Below, piece by piece: positions 36,452-48,589 of a stretch of 64,000 nucleotides of DNA. The notes under the pieces were generated by a model. The model searched no databases, was not told the origin of the DNA, and worked only from the letters and a program-made list of their open reading frames with translations. The position numbers and the translations under genes were made by a program. The stretch's first letter is position 1. Each line of letters opens with the position of its first letter. The stretch is from Hyaloscypha bicolor E (taxonomy: Eukaryota; Ascomycota; Leotiomycetes; Helotiales; Hyaloscyphaceae), in the NCBI RefSeq assembly GCF_002865645.1, contig NW_020194638.1:558001-622000 (forward strand), written 5' to 3'.

Positions 36452-39428
36452 ATAGCCCTAGTTAATATCTTAGAGAACTTTTCTATAGACTTACCTATTA
36501 TATGACTTTCTAACTTTTTTTTATACTTCCGGCTAGCTCCTATATATATAACTAGTTTGCTTATAGGTTACTATATAGCTTATAGAGCCCTCTATTTTAG
36601 TTATATAAATAATTACTTTAAGGCCTATTATAAAAAGAGTAATATAATACTTCCTTTAATCTATAAGCCTTTTCTATATCTCTCTTATCTTTTTATAAGT
36701 AATAATCTGCTTTACTAGGCCTTCCGGATAAATGTCTAGATATATAATTATATTTTTGCCTTTATATTAATTAAGTATAAAAAGAATATATGAATTAACT
36801 TCTCTTATAGAATCTAGTACTTTTAGATCTATAGTAAGCTTTTCTATTTCCAAGGCCTGCTATAGTCTGCTTTATATATTAAACCCTTTTTTATATAGCT
36901 CTTCTTTTATAATCCGCTTTTTATAAATAATATATGGGCTACTAACTTCCCTTATTTAGATTATATAGTTCTTTTATAATTTACGAATATACTTACGAAT
37001 TATAATCCGTTTATTATAGTTTATAAGATAGCCTACAAGTGTCTTATAAGCTAGTAAACTAATTTCCGGATCTTATTTAACCTGTAAATATATTTAATTC
37101 TTGAGTTAGGTACTAATTATTATTATAAGAATTTCCTAATAAGTAATGAGGTTATAGCCCTTATTTCAGACAAATATATAAATACAAGCTACTATAATCT
37201 AGTACTTATAGTTTATAAGACAGGCTATAAGTATTTATAAATATATATAATTAATATTATATATATAATATATATATTACTTTACTATATCTTATTTTTT
37301 CTATATAATAATCCAGGCTAGTACTATAGTTTATAGTTATAGGACTATAATAGGACCCGTTAGTAGATATAATTCAAGTAGCGGGTCTTTTACTAGTATT
37401 ATTTCTATATTTATCTAGCTTTTTCTTTACTTTTTTATACTAGCTACTTTTTTTAATAATATATTATTAATATATATATTACTTATAAAACTATCTCACT
37501 TGACTAGCTTTGCTTATATTAGTAAAATATTTATATAAATGTCTATATAGGACTTGCAAATACTCTAATTTATAAGAATATTTATATGAGTAATATTAGC
37601 TATTACTTTATTCTTTTATTAAGCTTTATAAATAGTAATTGCTTTATATAGTAGCTTTTTTAAGACTTAATAGCTATTATATAATACTTTAGTAAGCTAA
37701 GCTTCTTTATTATTTTTATAGCTAACTTATACTAGCCTGAGATTATAGATTACTTCTTAAATAAGTAATAAGTAATTAATTATCCGGATTTCCTTTATTA
37801 GATCTTTATTCTAAAAATATAGGAGCTTCTTATAAACCTTAAAAACTACTTTTTTAAATAATATATGGGCTATATTTATATAATTAAATATTAGAAGCAT
37901 GGCCTCCTATATATATTTACTTTTATTTCTTAAAAGAAATACTATTTTCTTAATTTCTAATTTAGTTAATAAGGTTATTTATACCAAGCTCCTAGATTCG
38001 TTATAGGATCTTATAGGCGAACTTATAGCTATAGTTACTAGCTAGATATCTTATAAGTTATATAGCCTTAATAATAATCCAAAAGCCTTATATATAGTTT
38101 ATAAGATACCTATAATTCTATTTATATACTAGAAAAGGTTTTCTAAGGCATTTATAGCTATAATAATTATTTATAAGAATAAGTATTCCGAGTACTAGTA
38201 CCGGGATAATAGCTATATATTTATAGTCTATAAACTAGGCTTTCTAGACTAGGAAATTATCTATAATAATTACTAAGTTATTTTATATAACTTGTACTTT
38301 TTTTAGAAATTCCGTTCTTATATTAATATTAAGGTTTATACTTTTATATAAGTAATTAAATATATTTATAAATATATTTATAAAGAAATAAATTATATAA
38401 TTATTATAGTTTTAGGAATAAATAATAAGATTACCTAATATTTTTAAGCTTAGTATATAGGCCCTATAGAGGCTTTCTAGTACCTGTTTAAATACCTAAT
38501 ATACTAGGAATTCTTTCTGGTCTAGTATTTAGTAATTTATTTTTCTAGGTAATATATAGTTTACTTTATAAATAACTTCTTATCTAAATAAATTATAGAC
38601 CGGGCCGCAAATGCCTATTTAATTTTAATAGCCTTTTTTAAGTATAATATAATATACGAGAATAATTACTAGTATCTTTACTATAAGTTCTTATAGTACT
38701 TTATATAAGTTACTAAAACCCGGATATAAAAGTACTATAAGTAAGAATATAGTATTAGCTATATTTACTATTATAATTTAGTTTTAGATAAGTAATTCTA
38801 TTTATAGCTCTTACTAATAGTTATATATAGTCTATAGTTCTTTAATAAGCTTTATTTAGTTAAGGGCATCTATTATTCTATATACTATATTACCTATATT
38901 ACCTATAGCTTAGTAAAGAATAATTAGAAATAGTTCTAGTACTTTAATAAAGCTATTTTATTAATAACTAGCTATGGTTTATAAATATTCTTTCTTATAA
39001 ATATTTACTAGTAGCTAATTACGAATATATAAGTAATCTGGGACTAGTATAAGAAGTATTTCTATAATAACTTGGCCTATAAGCTAGCCTATAACTCATT
39101 AATTAACTTCTTACTATTCTTAATTAATCTTTATTATAATTATAGCCTCTTTTTACTTAATCTTGGTTTTATGAATTTCTAATAAATATTTATAAATATT
39201 ACCCTATCTAAAAATATCTTTAACTAGACTATAAGCTATTATATAACTAATTTATAAGTTAATTATACCTATAAAATATTACTAGTAATTATAATATAAG
39301 CCTAGCTAAATATAAACTAGTACTCTTGCTTTTAGATAATTATAATAGTAATTATAAATGATTTATAAACTATTTATTTCTATTTATAAAGCCCTAGTAA
39401 GACTAGTAAAACGTTTCTTTATAAGACC
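36452..39428 (+). pseudogene. Helitron D1 Rep/helicase, N-terminal half
   Basis: The start codon is ATA at 36452 where D2 has ATG. The frame shows the Helitron N-terminal domain (FIIVYKIAYKCLIS; QLFQD-LIAIIQYFSKLSFFI; NNPKALYIVYKIPI), then the Rep region (HGLLYI at about 37898 for the PHIHL two-His motif; IKYIYKYIYK, the Tyr-bearing motif). It ends with the Walker A region at 39390-39413, reading SPSKTSKT for GPGGTGKT. A 2-bp loss relative to D2 near 37910 shifts the frame after the His motif, and a further shift lies just before Walker A. His-to-Tyr, Gly-to-Ser and Gln-to-stop changes are all RIP-compatible. The product would nick and unwind DNA for rolling-circle transposition. Confidence 0.85.
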
Positions 39429-39433
39429 TTCTA

Positions 39434-39906
39434 TATAAGGCACGTAATAATAAGGTAATATATAAGTAGTTAAGGTAAGTGAGCTATAGAATAATACTTG
39501 TAAATATAACTAATTCCAAGAATTAATTTTAATAAAAGACTAATTAATATTCCTTTCTAAAGCTAGGAGTATTTCCTTATATATTCCCTAGTATTTAGCC
39601 AAGCCTATAAAGTACTTTACTTAATTAGGAAATATAATCTTATATAATCCGTATAATTCCGATTACTTATATAATTCTAATTATAAGCTTTACTTAAAAT
39701 AGAAAACTAGATTTATAATATCTAATACCTATTTATATACTATTATTCCTTTGTCCGCTGGAAACTGTCCAGTACTAGCAGGGGGGGTGTGGCTATACGC
39801 AAGCCTCACCTCGCTTTATTATGCTTCAAGAGGCTTGTATATAGCCACACCCCCCCTACTAGCACTGGACAGTTTCCAGCGGACGAAGGGATATATATCT
39901 ATTATA
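39434..39906 (-). repeat. 3' LTR of gypsy E, interrupted by a MITE
   Basis: Starts TATAAGGCACGTAATAATAAGG and matches 46281-46607 on both sides of the 144-bp insert at 39747-39890 plus its AT duplication. Ends TATTATA. A purine tract (agagaggaagttaa on minus) lies just inside, as expected for a polypurine tract. Confidence 0.9.
39747..39890. mobile_element. 144-bp MITE related to the piggyBac-like element
   Basis: An almost perfect palindrome: 61-bp arms (39747-39807 and 39830-39890) around a 22-bp spacer. The outer 40 bp or so of each arm (YCCTTYGTCCGCTGG...CAG, then a run of G) match the TIR of the element at 25532-27604; the inner part (GGTGTGGCTATA) does not. Comparison with the empty site in the other LTR of E gives an AT duplication (39745-39746 and 39891-39892). 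It codes nothing and would have been moved by the related transposase. Confidence 0.9.
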
Positions 39907-40149
39907 TTAACTTCCTCTCTAGGCCCTTATTCCTAAGAGGCCTAAAAGAATTATAAATAGCTTTATAAATAATTCCCTAAAACCTTTCTGGCTATTAGTT
40001 TTCCCTAAAAACTTCCTATAATTACCCTATTATTATACTAGGTAATAGACTTGAGAATATAGTTTACTAACTCTACCTAGCTAACTTGTAAATTACCTCT
40101 AGTAATTTCCCCTTATAAAAATAATATAGATATAGTATATACTATTAGA

Positions 40150-41230
40150 TAAAAAGCTTTTCCGGTTTTCTAATTAGTTTATAAATTCTAACTTAGCCTC
40201 TATTTATAAATAAATTATTACTTTATAGGCCTAAAAGCTTGGAAAAGTTAATCTAATCTTCTAGTTTATTTATAAATTTCTTTTTTAGAATTTTCTAGGT
40301 ATTCCTAATATAGAGTTAGTTCCGAATTTGTAATTACTATTTAGGAAAAGGATATTATAAAAAGGTCTCTTTTTTCCTACTAACTAATCTTTTCTTTTCT
40401 TAATTATAATACTATATCTAGCTTCTTTTTATTTCTTACTTTTCTTCTTTAAGCTTTCTTTAAGTTTTATTTAAGCTTTATTTAAGTTCCCTTCTAATTT
40501 CCTCTTTTACTTCTTTATTTATTAAGATAAATACTTCTCTTAGTACTTATTAGCCTATTATTACTTATTTGGCTAATATTTCCATATTCTTAATTTGCTC
40601 TTATTATTTTTAATATTCCAAGAATATTACTAAGTTTCTCGATTTTACTTATATAAAGAGTAATAATTATTTAATATATAATTATTATTACTCTAAGAAT
40701 AAGAAGTATAATTTTATAAGTTATAATTTTCTTTATTTATTTCCTATTCTAATACTATTCAAGATTTCTTAAGTATATATAATATAATTAAATTACCTTT
40801 TTTAAGCTATTAATATATATAAGTATTTTCTTTATTTTTTACCTAAAAGAGAAAAGGCTATTACTATTTTTCTTCTATACTAAATAGTATATACTTCTCG
40901 TATTAAAGCTATTATTCGAGGCTAATAAATTCCCCTAATAATTCAAAGAATAAGTCAAGTAATTCTTACTAGCTTAATATAAATATAAAGTACTCTTAAT
41001 AATATAATTAATATTCTTTAATATTAAATAAGCTTATTTCTTTCTTATTTCTTACTAATAGCTAATAGCTTTATAAGCTAATTTATTATCTATTTCTCGA
41101 GAGAATCCTAATAAGAATAATAATAAGAATAATAGAAAGTAATTATAAAAGTAAGGTATTTATAGAATACAGAAATTAAAGTTTTTAAAGTTCTTAATAA
41201 TTTTTATATAGTTTTTCTAAGAATAAATAT
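40150..41230 (-). pseudogene. Additional frame downstream of the chromodomain in gypsy E
   Basis: Between the chromodomain and the 3' LTR about 1.4 kb remains. Its minus strand keeps a frame with Gln-type stops only: an N-terminal part reading RGIYQPRIIALIREVYTI, then a charged segment around NMEILAKQVII, REVFILINKEVKEEIRRELK and RKLKEEKQEIKRSQ that would form a coiled coil. No known family recognised. It may be a C-terminal extension, a separate ORF3 or a captured sequence. About 39907-40150 is untranslated. Confidence 0.45.
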
Positions 41231-41309
41231 ATAGTTTTTAATAGTTTCCTAATAAAAGCATTTATTTTTTATATCTCTATTTAGCTAATAATATTATAAT
41301 ATTATTCTT

Positions 41310-44300
41310 TTTCAAGTATTCTTATAATTCTTAAGCTATATTCTCTAGATTACTTAGTAATTCCCATATATTATTTACTAGTAAATAGCTTTTCTAATAA
41401 ATAAGATACTTTTTTTCTTTTCTGCCTTCTTTATAGGCTATAATAAATTCTATCTCGAATTCTTTTTTACTTTTAATCTCGACTAGTTCTAGTTCTACTA
41501 TAGTACTAGCTTATAAATACTATAATTCTAAGAAAGAAATATAGAAAATATTATAGATCTAATATAATAGTAATAATTTCAAGTAATATATCTATTTATA
41601 TATTTCTATAACTTCTAGAACTTTAAAAAGGCCAAGATATCTGTCTACTAGCTTTATACTAGGTTATAGCTATTAAATATTCTTTATATAAAGCATGACT
41701 TTATTATATATATTAAACTTCTTATTAATATATTTCTTATTATAGTACTTTTTCTATATATTTATTACTTCTTACCATTACTTCTCTAGTACCTCCCGTT
41801 TTACTTAAATCCTTTATATTCTTTCCTATATTACTAGTACTCCTCTTTCTGAAATATTATCCTTAATATATAATTTAATACTAGGATAGAATTCATATAA
41901 TATATAGAATAAAGAACTTCTTATTATTAAATATATAAAGTTATTATATATAAATTCTATAAAAGTAAGCTTTATTATCCAGTTATCCTACTAGTAACTA
42001 GTATAATACTTTAAGTACTATTTTAAAGTTTGGTTTAGATTCTCTATTTATTTATTAGTTTATAAGTAAAATACTATACTTAGCTATTATTAAATCTTTA
42101 AATAAAAGTATAAACTTGACTAGAACTTGCTTATAAAAACAGATGCTTTATTAGAGATTATATTTATAAGTATACTAAAGTCTTTAATAATATAATATAT
42201 AAATAGCTTTACTAACTCAGGAGCCGAGATTTTTTTAGTAATTGAAATATATTATACTATTTTTGTATATTTATTAATAATAATAAGTATAGAATTATAT
42301 ATCTTATTATAAAACCTAGAAAGAAGTAGCCCTATAATAAAGTCTATAGTAATTTCTTACTATAACTTAAAAGAGAAGGAAAATAAACTAAGTATACCAT
42401 ATAGTAGATATCTTTTTATCTTAGTCTATTAATATATAAACAAGTTCTAATATAGTCTTTTATATTCTTTTTTATACTTTACTAGAAATACTTTCTCTAA
42501 AAGATCTCTAATATCTTACTAGTACTAAAATACTTATTTATAGAATTATTATAGTTAGTTTATAGTAATTTTTCTTTAAAAGCCGGCTTATTTAGTATAT
42601 AAATAGTACCCTAATATCTTAATAACCCAGATATATTAAGTTCCTAAATCTTAATAGCTCTAGTAAAGGTCTCTTTTAAGAACTATTTATATTACTAGTA
42701 TTATATTAATAAATTAAGCCTTTAGTACTATAATAGTAGTTTAAATAATATCTCTTTATCTTTCTTATATACTATTTCGGATCTAGCTACTTATATAACT
42801 AGAATCTGTAGTATATACTATTTATAACTAGCTATACTAGTAATAGGCTCAAGTAATAATATTTCTAGTATTACTTTATTATTAAAATGAATTTCTCTTT
42901 TGGAATTCCTTAATATCTTACTAATTAAGAAATACCTATTTTCTCTTTCCTAGGTCTTAAATTATAGTATTATAGGAATAGTATAGTATCTTATTACTAT
43001 TACTTATAAGGCTTTCTATTCTATATTCTATAACTTATTATAAAATATAAGTAATAAAGTATTTTTATTTATATCTATTATAAAGTCTGGCTTTCTTAAT
43101 AGCCTATTAGCAGAATTACTATATCCCGGCTAGTATTCTAAGATAAAGTTAAAGATAGCTAGCTTCTCTACCTATTTTATTTATTAACTATTTAGTTTTC
43201 TCTTAATTATAAAGTATTTTAAGTTATTATAATCTATCTTAATAATAATAGTATACCGGATATATATTAGGTAATATTACTAAGTATAAAATACTAGAAT
43301 AATAGCCAAGAGCTCAGAATTATATATCTTATATCTATTCTTAATTATAGTTATTTTTTTTAAATAAAAAGTAATAGGGTATTACCTGGCTTCTGCCTTC
43401 TTACTAAAAAGCTAGGAAATTATACCTATAATTATAAATTCTAAAGTATTCGTTTTTATATAAATCTTTAAAGCTAGGTTAAAATAATAAAGAATTAGTA
43501 CTATTATAAATATAATTTATAGCTTCTTAAAAGCCTTATTTGCCTTATTTATCTAGCTAAAATAATATTATGGGTTTTTATTAGTTTTTAATAAATTAGT
43601 TAATTCTTTTATTATTTTAAAGTATTTATAAATAAACTTCTAGTAAAAGTTAGTAAAACCCAGGAATACTTAGATTTCTCGGATATTATTTTTTAGGGCT
43701 AGCTATTTCCTAATAGCTATAACTTTACTAGCTTCTATTTCTATATTATCTGGGCTAATTATAAACCCCAGAAACTTTATCTTTTTTATATTAAACTCGT
43801 ATTTTACTAAGTTTATAAAAAGCTAATATTATTATAATTACTCGAGTATATATTAGACTACTACTATATACTATTCTGGGTTCTCTAAATAAATCAAAAT
43901 ATTATCTAGATAAACTATATAAATAATATTTATAAGGCCTACTAGTATATAGTTAATATATACCTGAAATATTACTAGAATATTAGATAGTTTAAAAAGT
44001 ATAATATAGTACTTAAAATATTTATAATATATTCAAAATACTATCTTTTACTTATTACTCTCTTGTATTTATAATTAATAGTAAGTATTCTTTAAATCTA
44101 GCTTTATATATATCTTTATTTTATAAAACCTATCTATAGTCTTACTAATAAATAGTAATAGTATTTAGTTCTTAATAGTAATTCTATTTAGACCCCGGTA
44201 ATTAATATATAGATATAGGCCGCCTTCTTTTTTTAGAATAAATATAATTAGGATATTAGCTAGGCTAGTAAAATAACGGATTTATTTCTTTTTTAGGCTA

Positions 44301-44930
44301 GTATTAAGATATTCCCAAAGAACTTTAAGCTTTTTTTCTAATAAAGCATATATAGGACTATATAGTAATTAGGACCCTGGTTCTAGATCTATATAATACT
44401 CTATTATATAATAGTTAAGTAGTATACCTATAGTCTCTATAGAAAATACTTAGAAAAGGTCTTAATACTTCTTGGGAAATATAGCTATCTTATTAGTAAT
44501 AATAGTAATAATTCTTTAGCTATCTATTATAGAATAAGTAATTAATAGAAAAACATATACCTTATATTTTATTACTTTAGTAAACTTCCTAATATTTAGA
44601 ACTTTAATCTTCTATAATTAAATCTGGTATTTCTATATTATTTCCCTAAAGAAAATTAGGGAATTAATCTAGTAAAGCTATAGGAATTCAAGTATTATAT
44701 TAATATAATTTAGATTAAAATTATATAATATAAAGTATATATTAGCCTTTTTTTAGTTTCCTAGTATATCCTTAGTAATAATCCCAAGAATATAATTTTT
44801 ATATAAATAGATTTTCCTTTTTTCTAGTAAAAATAAGAGAATTATTTTTAATATTAATAAAATACTTATATTTAAAGCTAATCTCTTCTTTATATAATTA
44901 GCCTTTATACCTGAGTCTACTAATACTCTA
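41310..44930 (-). pseudogene. Gypsy E pol: protease, RT, RNase H, integrase, chromodomain
   Basis: In order on minus: protease VLVDSG (about 44905-44925, catalytic DSG intact); RT with NYRGLNRITIKN (about 44200) and VYLDNILIYLENPE (about 43895-43935, YLDD changed to YLDN); RNase H with YNSELLAIILVFYT and TIIIKIDYNNLKYFIIKRKL (about 43200-43340); integrase zinc and core region (about 41700-42750); and a chromodomain RKYLIYQKSYLLVNNIWELLSNL (first KYLI at about 41430), equivalent to YLVKWKGY...TWEP. The chromodomain places E in the chromoviruses, which target heterochromatin. Stops are RIP-type. Confidence 0.9.
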
Positions 44931-45049
44931 ATCTTTTATTTATCTTTTATTATCTTAATAATAACCTTAATTACTATTCTTATTTTAGAGGCCTTACCTT
45001 TTATAATATAAATAAATATAATTATTACGGGATATATCTATTTCCTGAC

Positions 45050-46230
45050 TTCTTTAGTTCTAGGTACTTATATATTTTATAGCCAGACTTATTATAGTTA
45101 TAATAAGTCGGTTTCCCTTAATTAGGGTAAGTAATAATATAGTAACTTTTTTTCTAATAAATAAAGCAAATTATATCCGGTTTTATAAATTCTAATACAG
45201 GTATTATATTAGACCCTATTACTATATCTTTATTATTCCGGTTTTATAAATCTTATAATAGGAATATACTTCTCTTCTATTTCTCTTTATTATTTTTCTT
45301 TTCTTTTTTCCTATTTCCTTTCTTTTATTATCCCGTTAACTTATTATTATATTTCTATTAAATAAATAAGTTTAAATTATTCTTAATTCTTATAGCTATA
45401 GAAATAAGCTTTTCTCTTTCTCGTAAAGTATTTCCTTAATAATTAATCTTATTTTAAATCTCTTATCTTAAATTACTAAATAAGTTATTTTATTCTTATA
45501 ATAAACTTATATATTCCAAGTTATCTAATAAGCTATCTAAATAAGATATAAAGCTTTAGATATTCTAGCCTAGCTATTATTTAGTATTCTTGAATTTAGT
45601 AAGAATATTATTACTATAGTTCTCTAGATCTAAGATAAAATTCTTTATAAATTTAATAAAGGTCTCCTAATTTATAATATTAATACTTACTAATTACTTT
45701 TTATATTTCTAGATATTCCTGGCTATATTCTTAAAATAGGAAGTATAATATATAACTTTTATTATATTAGTAGCCTAGGTAATCTTATTATCTTTATACT
45801 ATTTTAACTCTATCTAATAAAAGAAGTCCTAAGCTTCTTTAATACTCTTTCCCTAATAAATAAGTAATTCTCGGGTTTTTAGAGCCCTCTAAATCAAGAA
45901 TATTACTAGAAATATAACGGATTCTATATTAGGTATTTAAATATCTTTAAGATAATAGATTTAAGCTTCTAGTTTTTTTTAGATCTTCTTTCTATTATAT
46001 TTCTATTTCTAATTTAGTAATATAATAATAAGCTATTACTAATTTCTCTATTATTATTATTTTACTTACTAATTCTAGAAATATCTGAGTTCTATTTCCT
46101 TCTCCTAATTAGGTAATATAAAAAGTACTTAACTGGGCGCTTCCCTGAATATCCGGTTAGATTATTCTAATAATAATAAAGGCATTTTTCCTAGTTAATA
46201 CTTTAGCTATTAATATTTTATTTATTAATA
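45050..46230 (-). pseudogene. Gypsy E gag
   Basis: The minus-strand frame directly inside the 5' LTR shows a retrotransposon capsid: NIIKVIYYTSYFKNIARNIQ, FIKFIKNFILDLENYSNNILTKF and QSFISYLDSLLDNLEY. A low-complexity basic stretch (NRKKEIGKKKRKIIKRNRR) precedes a region where zinc knuckles are expected (YSYYRIYKTG, Cys now Tyr). Position just upstream of the protease fits gag. Broken by Gln-type stops; ends approximate. Confidence 0.8.
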
Positions 46231-46280
46231 GCTTAATTATCTTATAATAAATTACTTCCCGAAAGTTAGATTAATTAGAA

Positions 46281-46607
46281 TATAAGATATATAATAGTAG
46301 GGTAATATATAAGTAATTAAGATAAGTAAGTTATAAAGTAATACTTATAAATATAACTAATTCCAAGAATTAATTCTAATAAAAAACTAATTAATACCCC
46401 TTTCTAAAACTAGAAGCATTTCTTTATATGTTTCCTAGTACTTAGCTAAGCCTATAAAGTACTTTATTTAACTAGGAAATATAATCCTATATAATTTATA
46501 TAATTCTAATTACTTATATAATTCCGATTATAAGCTTTACCTAAAATAGGAAACTAGATCTATAATATCTAATATCTATTTATATACTATTATATATACT
46601 TATTACA
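46281..46607 (-). repeat. 5' LTR of gypsy E (327 bp)
   Basis: Uninterrupted copy, TATAAGATATATAATAG ... TATTACA, followed by ttcta at 46608-46612. It serves as the empty-site reference for the MITE insertion. Confidence 0.92.
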
Positions 46608-47865
46608 TTCTATTATTATTATTATAGCTAAAATAAGATAGTTCTATATATAATATTAACGAGTATTATAGCTTTCTTTTTCCTAGATAAATATATATTT
46701 TATTTCTAGTTCCGGATCCCGCTCGAGCTTAATAAGTTATTTATAAGTATAATTACTAAGACTAGCTAGCTCGGGACTCTTTTATATTCTATAGACCTAA
46801 TTATCTAAAATAAGATACCTATATAATATAAGTATTACTTTAAGATAATATATTAGCTAATAGTTAATTTATAATTAGTTATAAATAATATTCTTTTTAG
46901 AAAAATACTTATAATTCTCAGAAAAAACTTTACTTAGATTTTACTAGTAATTCTATATAATTTATAGGCTAATATAATACGGGCTTACTTATAGTAAACG
47001 TGAATCTGGCTATAGCTCTATTAGTTATTATTACGGATTAATATACGGGTCTATAATAACCTATTTAAATAGGATTTTATAGACTAGATTAGTAATCTAT
47101 TATATAATTTATTTTTAAATAACTAGATTATATTCCTATCTTTTATTTTATATATCTAGTTAGTTATAGACCTAATTAATTATATTTACTTATAAGAGTA
47201 ACTTTTGTAGGCTTTATATAATTACTAGGCTTTTAGTAAATAAGTAATTCTATTAATCCTAAATAATATAGTTTATAAGCTTAATTAAATAATCCTGAAT
47301 ATATTTCCTGGCCAGAAATAGATATATTTTATAGTAAATTTAACTAATATAAATAAAATAGATCCTGAAATTATAGAATTATTTCTAGAGATCTTATAAA
47401 GTATTTATTTACCGGATTTATTTCTTTTTAGGCTATAACTTAAGATTAGTATATTTATAATACTTTTATAAAATCTCTATTTATAGAAAGAGCTTTATAA
47501 CGGGTTATAAATATTAATATATAGCTTTAGAAGGTTCTTAATTTGAGTATAATTACTAGATAATAACTTTAATAACTAGTTATAAATAATTCTATAGATT
47601 AAGCTCTAGTTTATAGATTAGTAATTATTTTTTATATTTTCCTATAAGTAATTTCTATTTATTTTATTTTTTATAATAATTATTAATAAATTATAAAGCT
47701 AGTTATTTAAGGTAATAGGAATAGATTTATAATTACTAGTCTTTTCTTATAGCTAGTTCTATATAGTAGTCTTATAAGTTATTTTATAAATAGGGCTTTA
47801 TATTTTTTTATTTTCTAATATAAATTATATAAGTAATATAATATATCCAGAAATATTATAAGATC
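46608..47865 (+). pseudogene. Helitron D1 Rep/helicase, C-terminal (helicase) half
   Basis: Resumes in frame after gypsy E: SQNKIVLYIILTSIIA and FRIPLELN correspond to the LCVASSGIAA...RFRIPL segment after Walker A. Then TLLYSIDLIIQNKIPIQYKY for the DEVPM motif (Asp/Glu lost), ILRKNFTQILLVI for GGDFRQILPV, ELYNGLQILIY for the NGTRLIV region, and at about 47672-47790 IIIINKLQSQLFKVIGIDL and VFSYSQFYIVVL for MTINKSQGQ...FSHGQLYVALSR. These are the PIF1-like helicase motifs of Helitrons. All changes are transitions. Confidence 0.87.
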
Positions 47866-47875
47866 TTATTTAGCT

Positions 47876-48430
47876 TTTAATTTATTTATAAATAACTTTA
47901 TATACTTATAGGCTATTTTTCTTCTTATATTATTTATAAAGAGTTTATAAAAAGTTTATATCTAATTTATATACTTAGCTAAAACTCTTTACTAATTAAG
48001 TTATATAACTTTAGCTAGGGCCTTTATTATATAATATACTTTCTTTACTTTTAAACTTATTTGGAATAAGTTTAGGGCAAAATTATTAATTAGTTCCGGA
48101 GCTTATATAAAGCCGCTAATTAATAATTTTAGTAAAATAGCCCTAAACTTGTTTATATAATAGTTATATTAAATTTATAGAAAACTTTCCTTATTATATA
48201 ACTAGTTTTTATTTATATAGAAATACTAAATCTATATAGGCTCTATTTATATTTTATTATATTTTACTTATATTTTACTTATATTTATAATATCTAAATT
48301 AAATTAATTATACTATTCTAGGTATTATTATTCTTAATTAATTTTCTAGTTTCCTTTTAAGAATAGCTAGTAAACCGTAATATATAGTTCTTGCCTTAAG
48401 TAATAGGCCTTATACTATATAGTAATTTAG
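47876..48430. other. AT-rich stretch after the Helitron helicase, containing hairpin element S1
   Basis: No gene visible. It probably holds the Helitron 3' untranslated region and perhaps its 3' end. Apart from hairpin S1 (48052-48150) I see only A/T-rich filler and a twice-repeated attttacttat near 48260. Confidence 0.45.
48052..48150 (+). repeat. Hairpin element S1
   Basis: Layout: TAAACTTATT, tgg, AATAAGTTTA, then a 69-bp core GGGC...GCCC (48075-48143), then TAAACTTGTT. The inner pair AAGTTTAGGGC / GCCCTAAACTT is a perfect 11-bp inverted repeat, and the first hairpin is a perfect 10-bp stem. The core matches S2 (50037-50105) at equal length, but the arms do not. Confidence 0.75.
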
Positions 48431-48493
48431 GAGCGAGAGAAAGAAAAAGAGAAAGAGAAAGAGGGAGAGAGAGAGAGAGAGGAAGGGGGGAAA
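48431..48493. repeat. GA-rich simple sequence tract
   Basis: About 60 bp of uninterrupted purine, mostly (GA)n with aaag and ggg variants, at the left edge of the GC-richer island. Confidence 0.85.
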
Positions 48494-48589
48494 TAAGCTA
48501 TAAGTAAGTTAATAGACCTATTTACAGGCAAGCTAACTTTTCTAGGGCTATAAACCCGTTATTTAAGCTACTTGTAATTCCGTAATCTT

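Larger units (their letters stand above)
39434..46607 (-). mobile_element. Ty3/gypsy chromovirus, element E
   Basis: Direct LTRs (39434-39906, carrying a MITE, and 46281-46607) are flanked by a perfect ttcta duplication (39429-39433 and 46608-46612). The minus strand codes gag, protease, RT, RNase H, integrase and a chromodomain, then a further frame. Excision of E restores the Helitron D1 frame precisely (KTF joined to YYYYYSQNKIVL), which is strong proof of the boundaries. Confidence 0.94.
35782..47875 (+). mobile_element. Helitron D1 (Rep/helicase type), split by gypsy element E
   Basis: The 5' end TCTTTTTTATATTATCC is shared with D2 (61515); similarity between the copies starts exactly at this TC, the canonical Helitron 5' dinucleotide. 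A Rep half lies at 36452-39428 and a helicase half at 46608-47865, separated only by gypsy E. The 3' end is not resolved: coding stops near 47870 and I could not fix a CTRR terminus with its hairpin. It may lie anywhere up to the A4 boundary at 50126. The 5' untranslated region is about 35782-36440, including purine/pyrimidine-rich runs also present in D2. Confidence 0.85.

Noticed and set aside
39440..39444. gcacg as target duplication of gypsy E
   Set aside because: LTR alignment extends 11 bp further left. The matching ttcta at 39429-39433 and 46608-46612, and the restored Helitron frame, fix the true boundary.
39751..39936. 61-codon plus frame
   Set aside because: It spans the palindromic MITE and LTR sequence; no coding character.
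46672..47400. Alternative plus frame with only Gln-type stops (reading VPDPARA, RPNQLYLLIRVTFVGFI)
   Set aside because: A shifted frame over the same bases gives clear Helitron helicase motifs in phase with the upstream half, so this one is a shadow.
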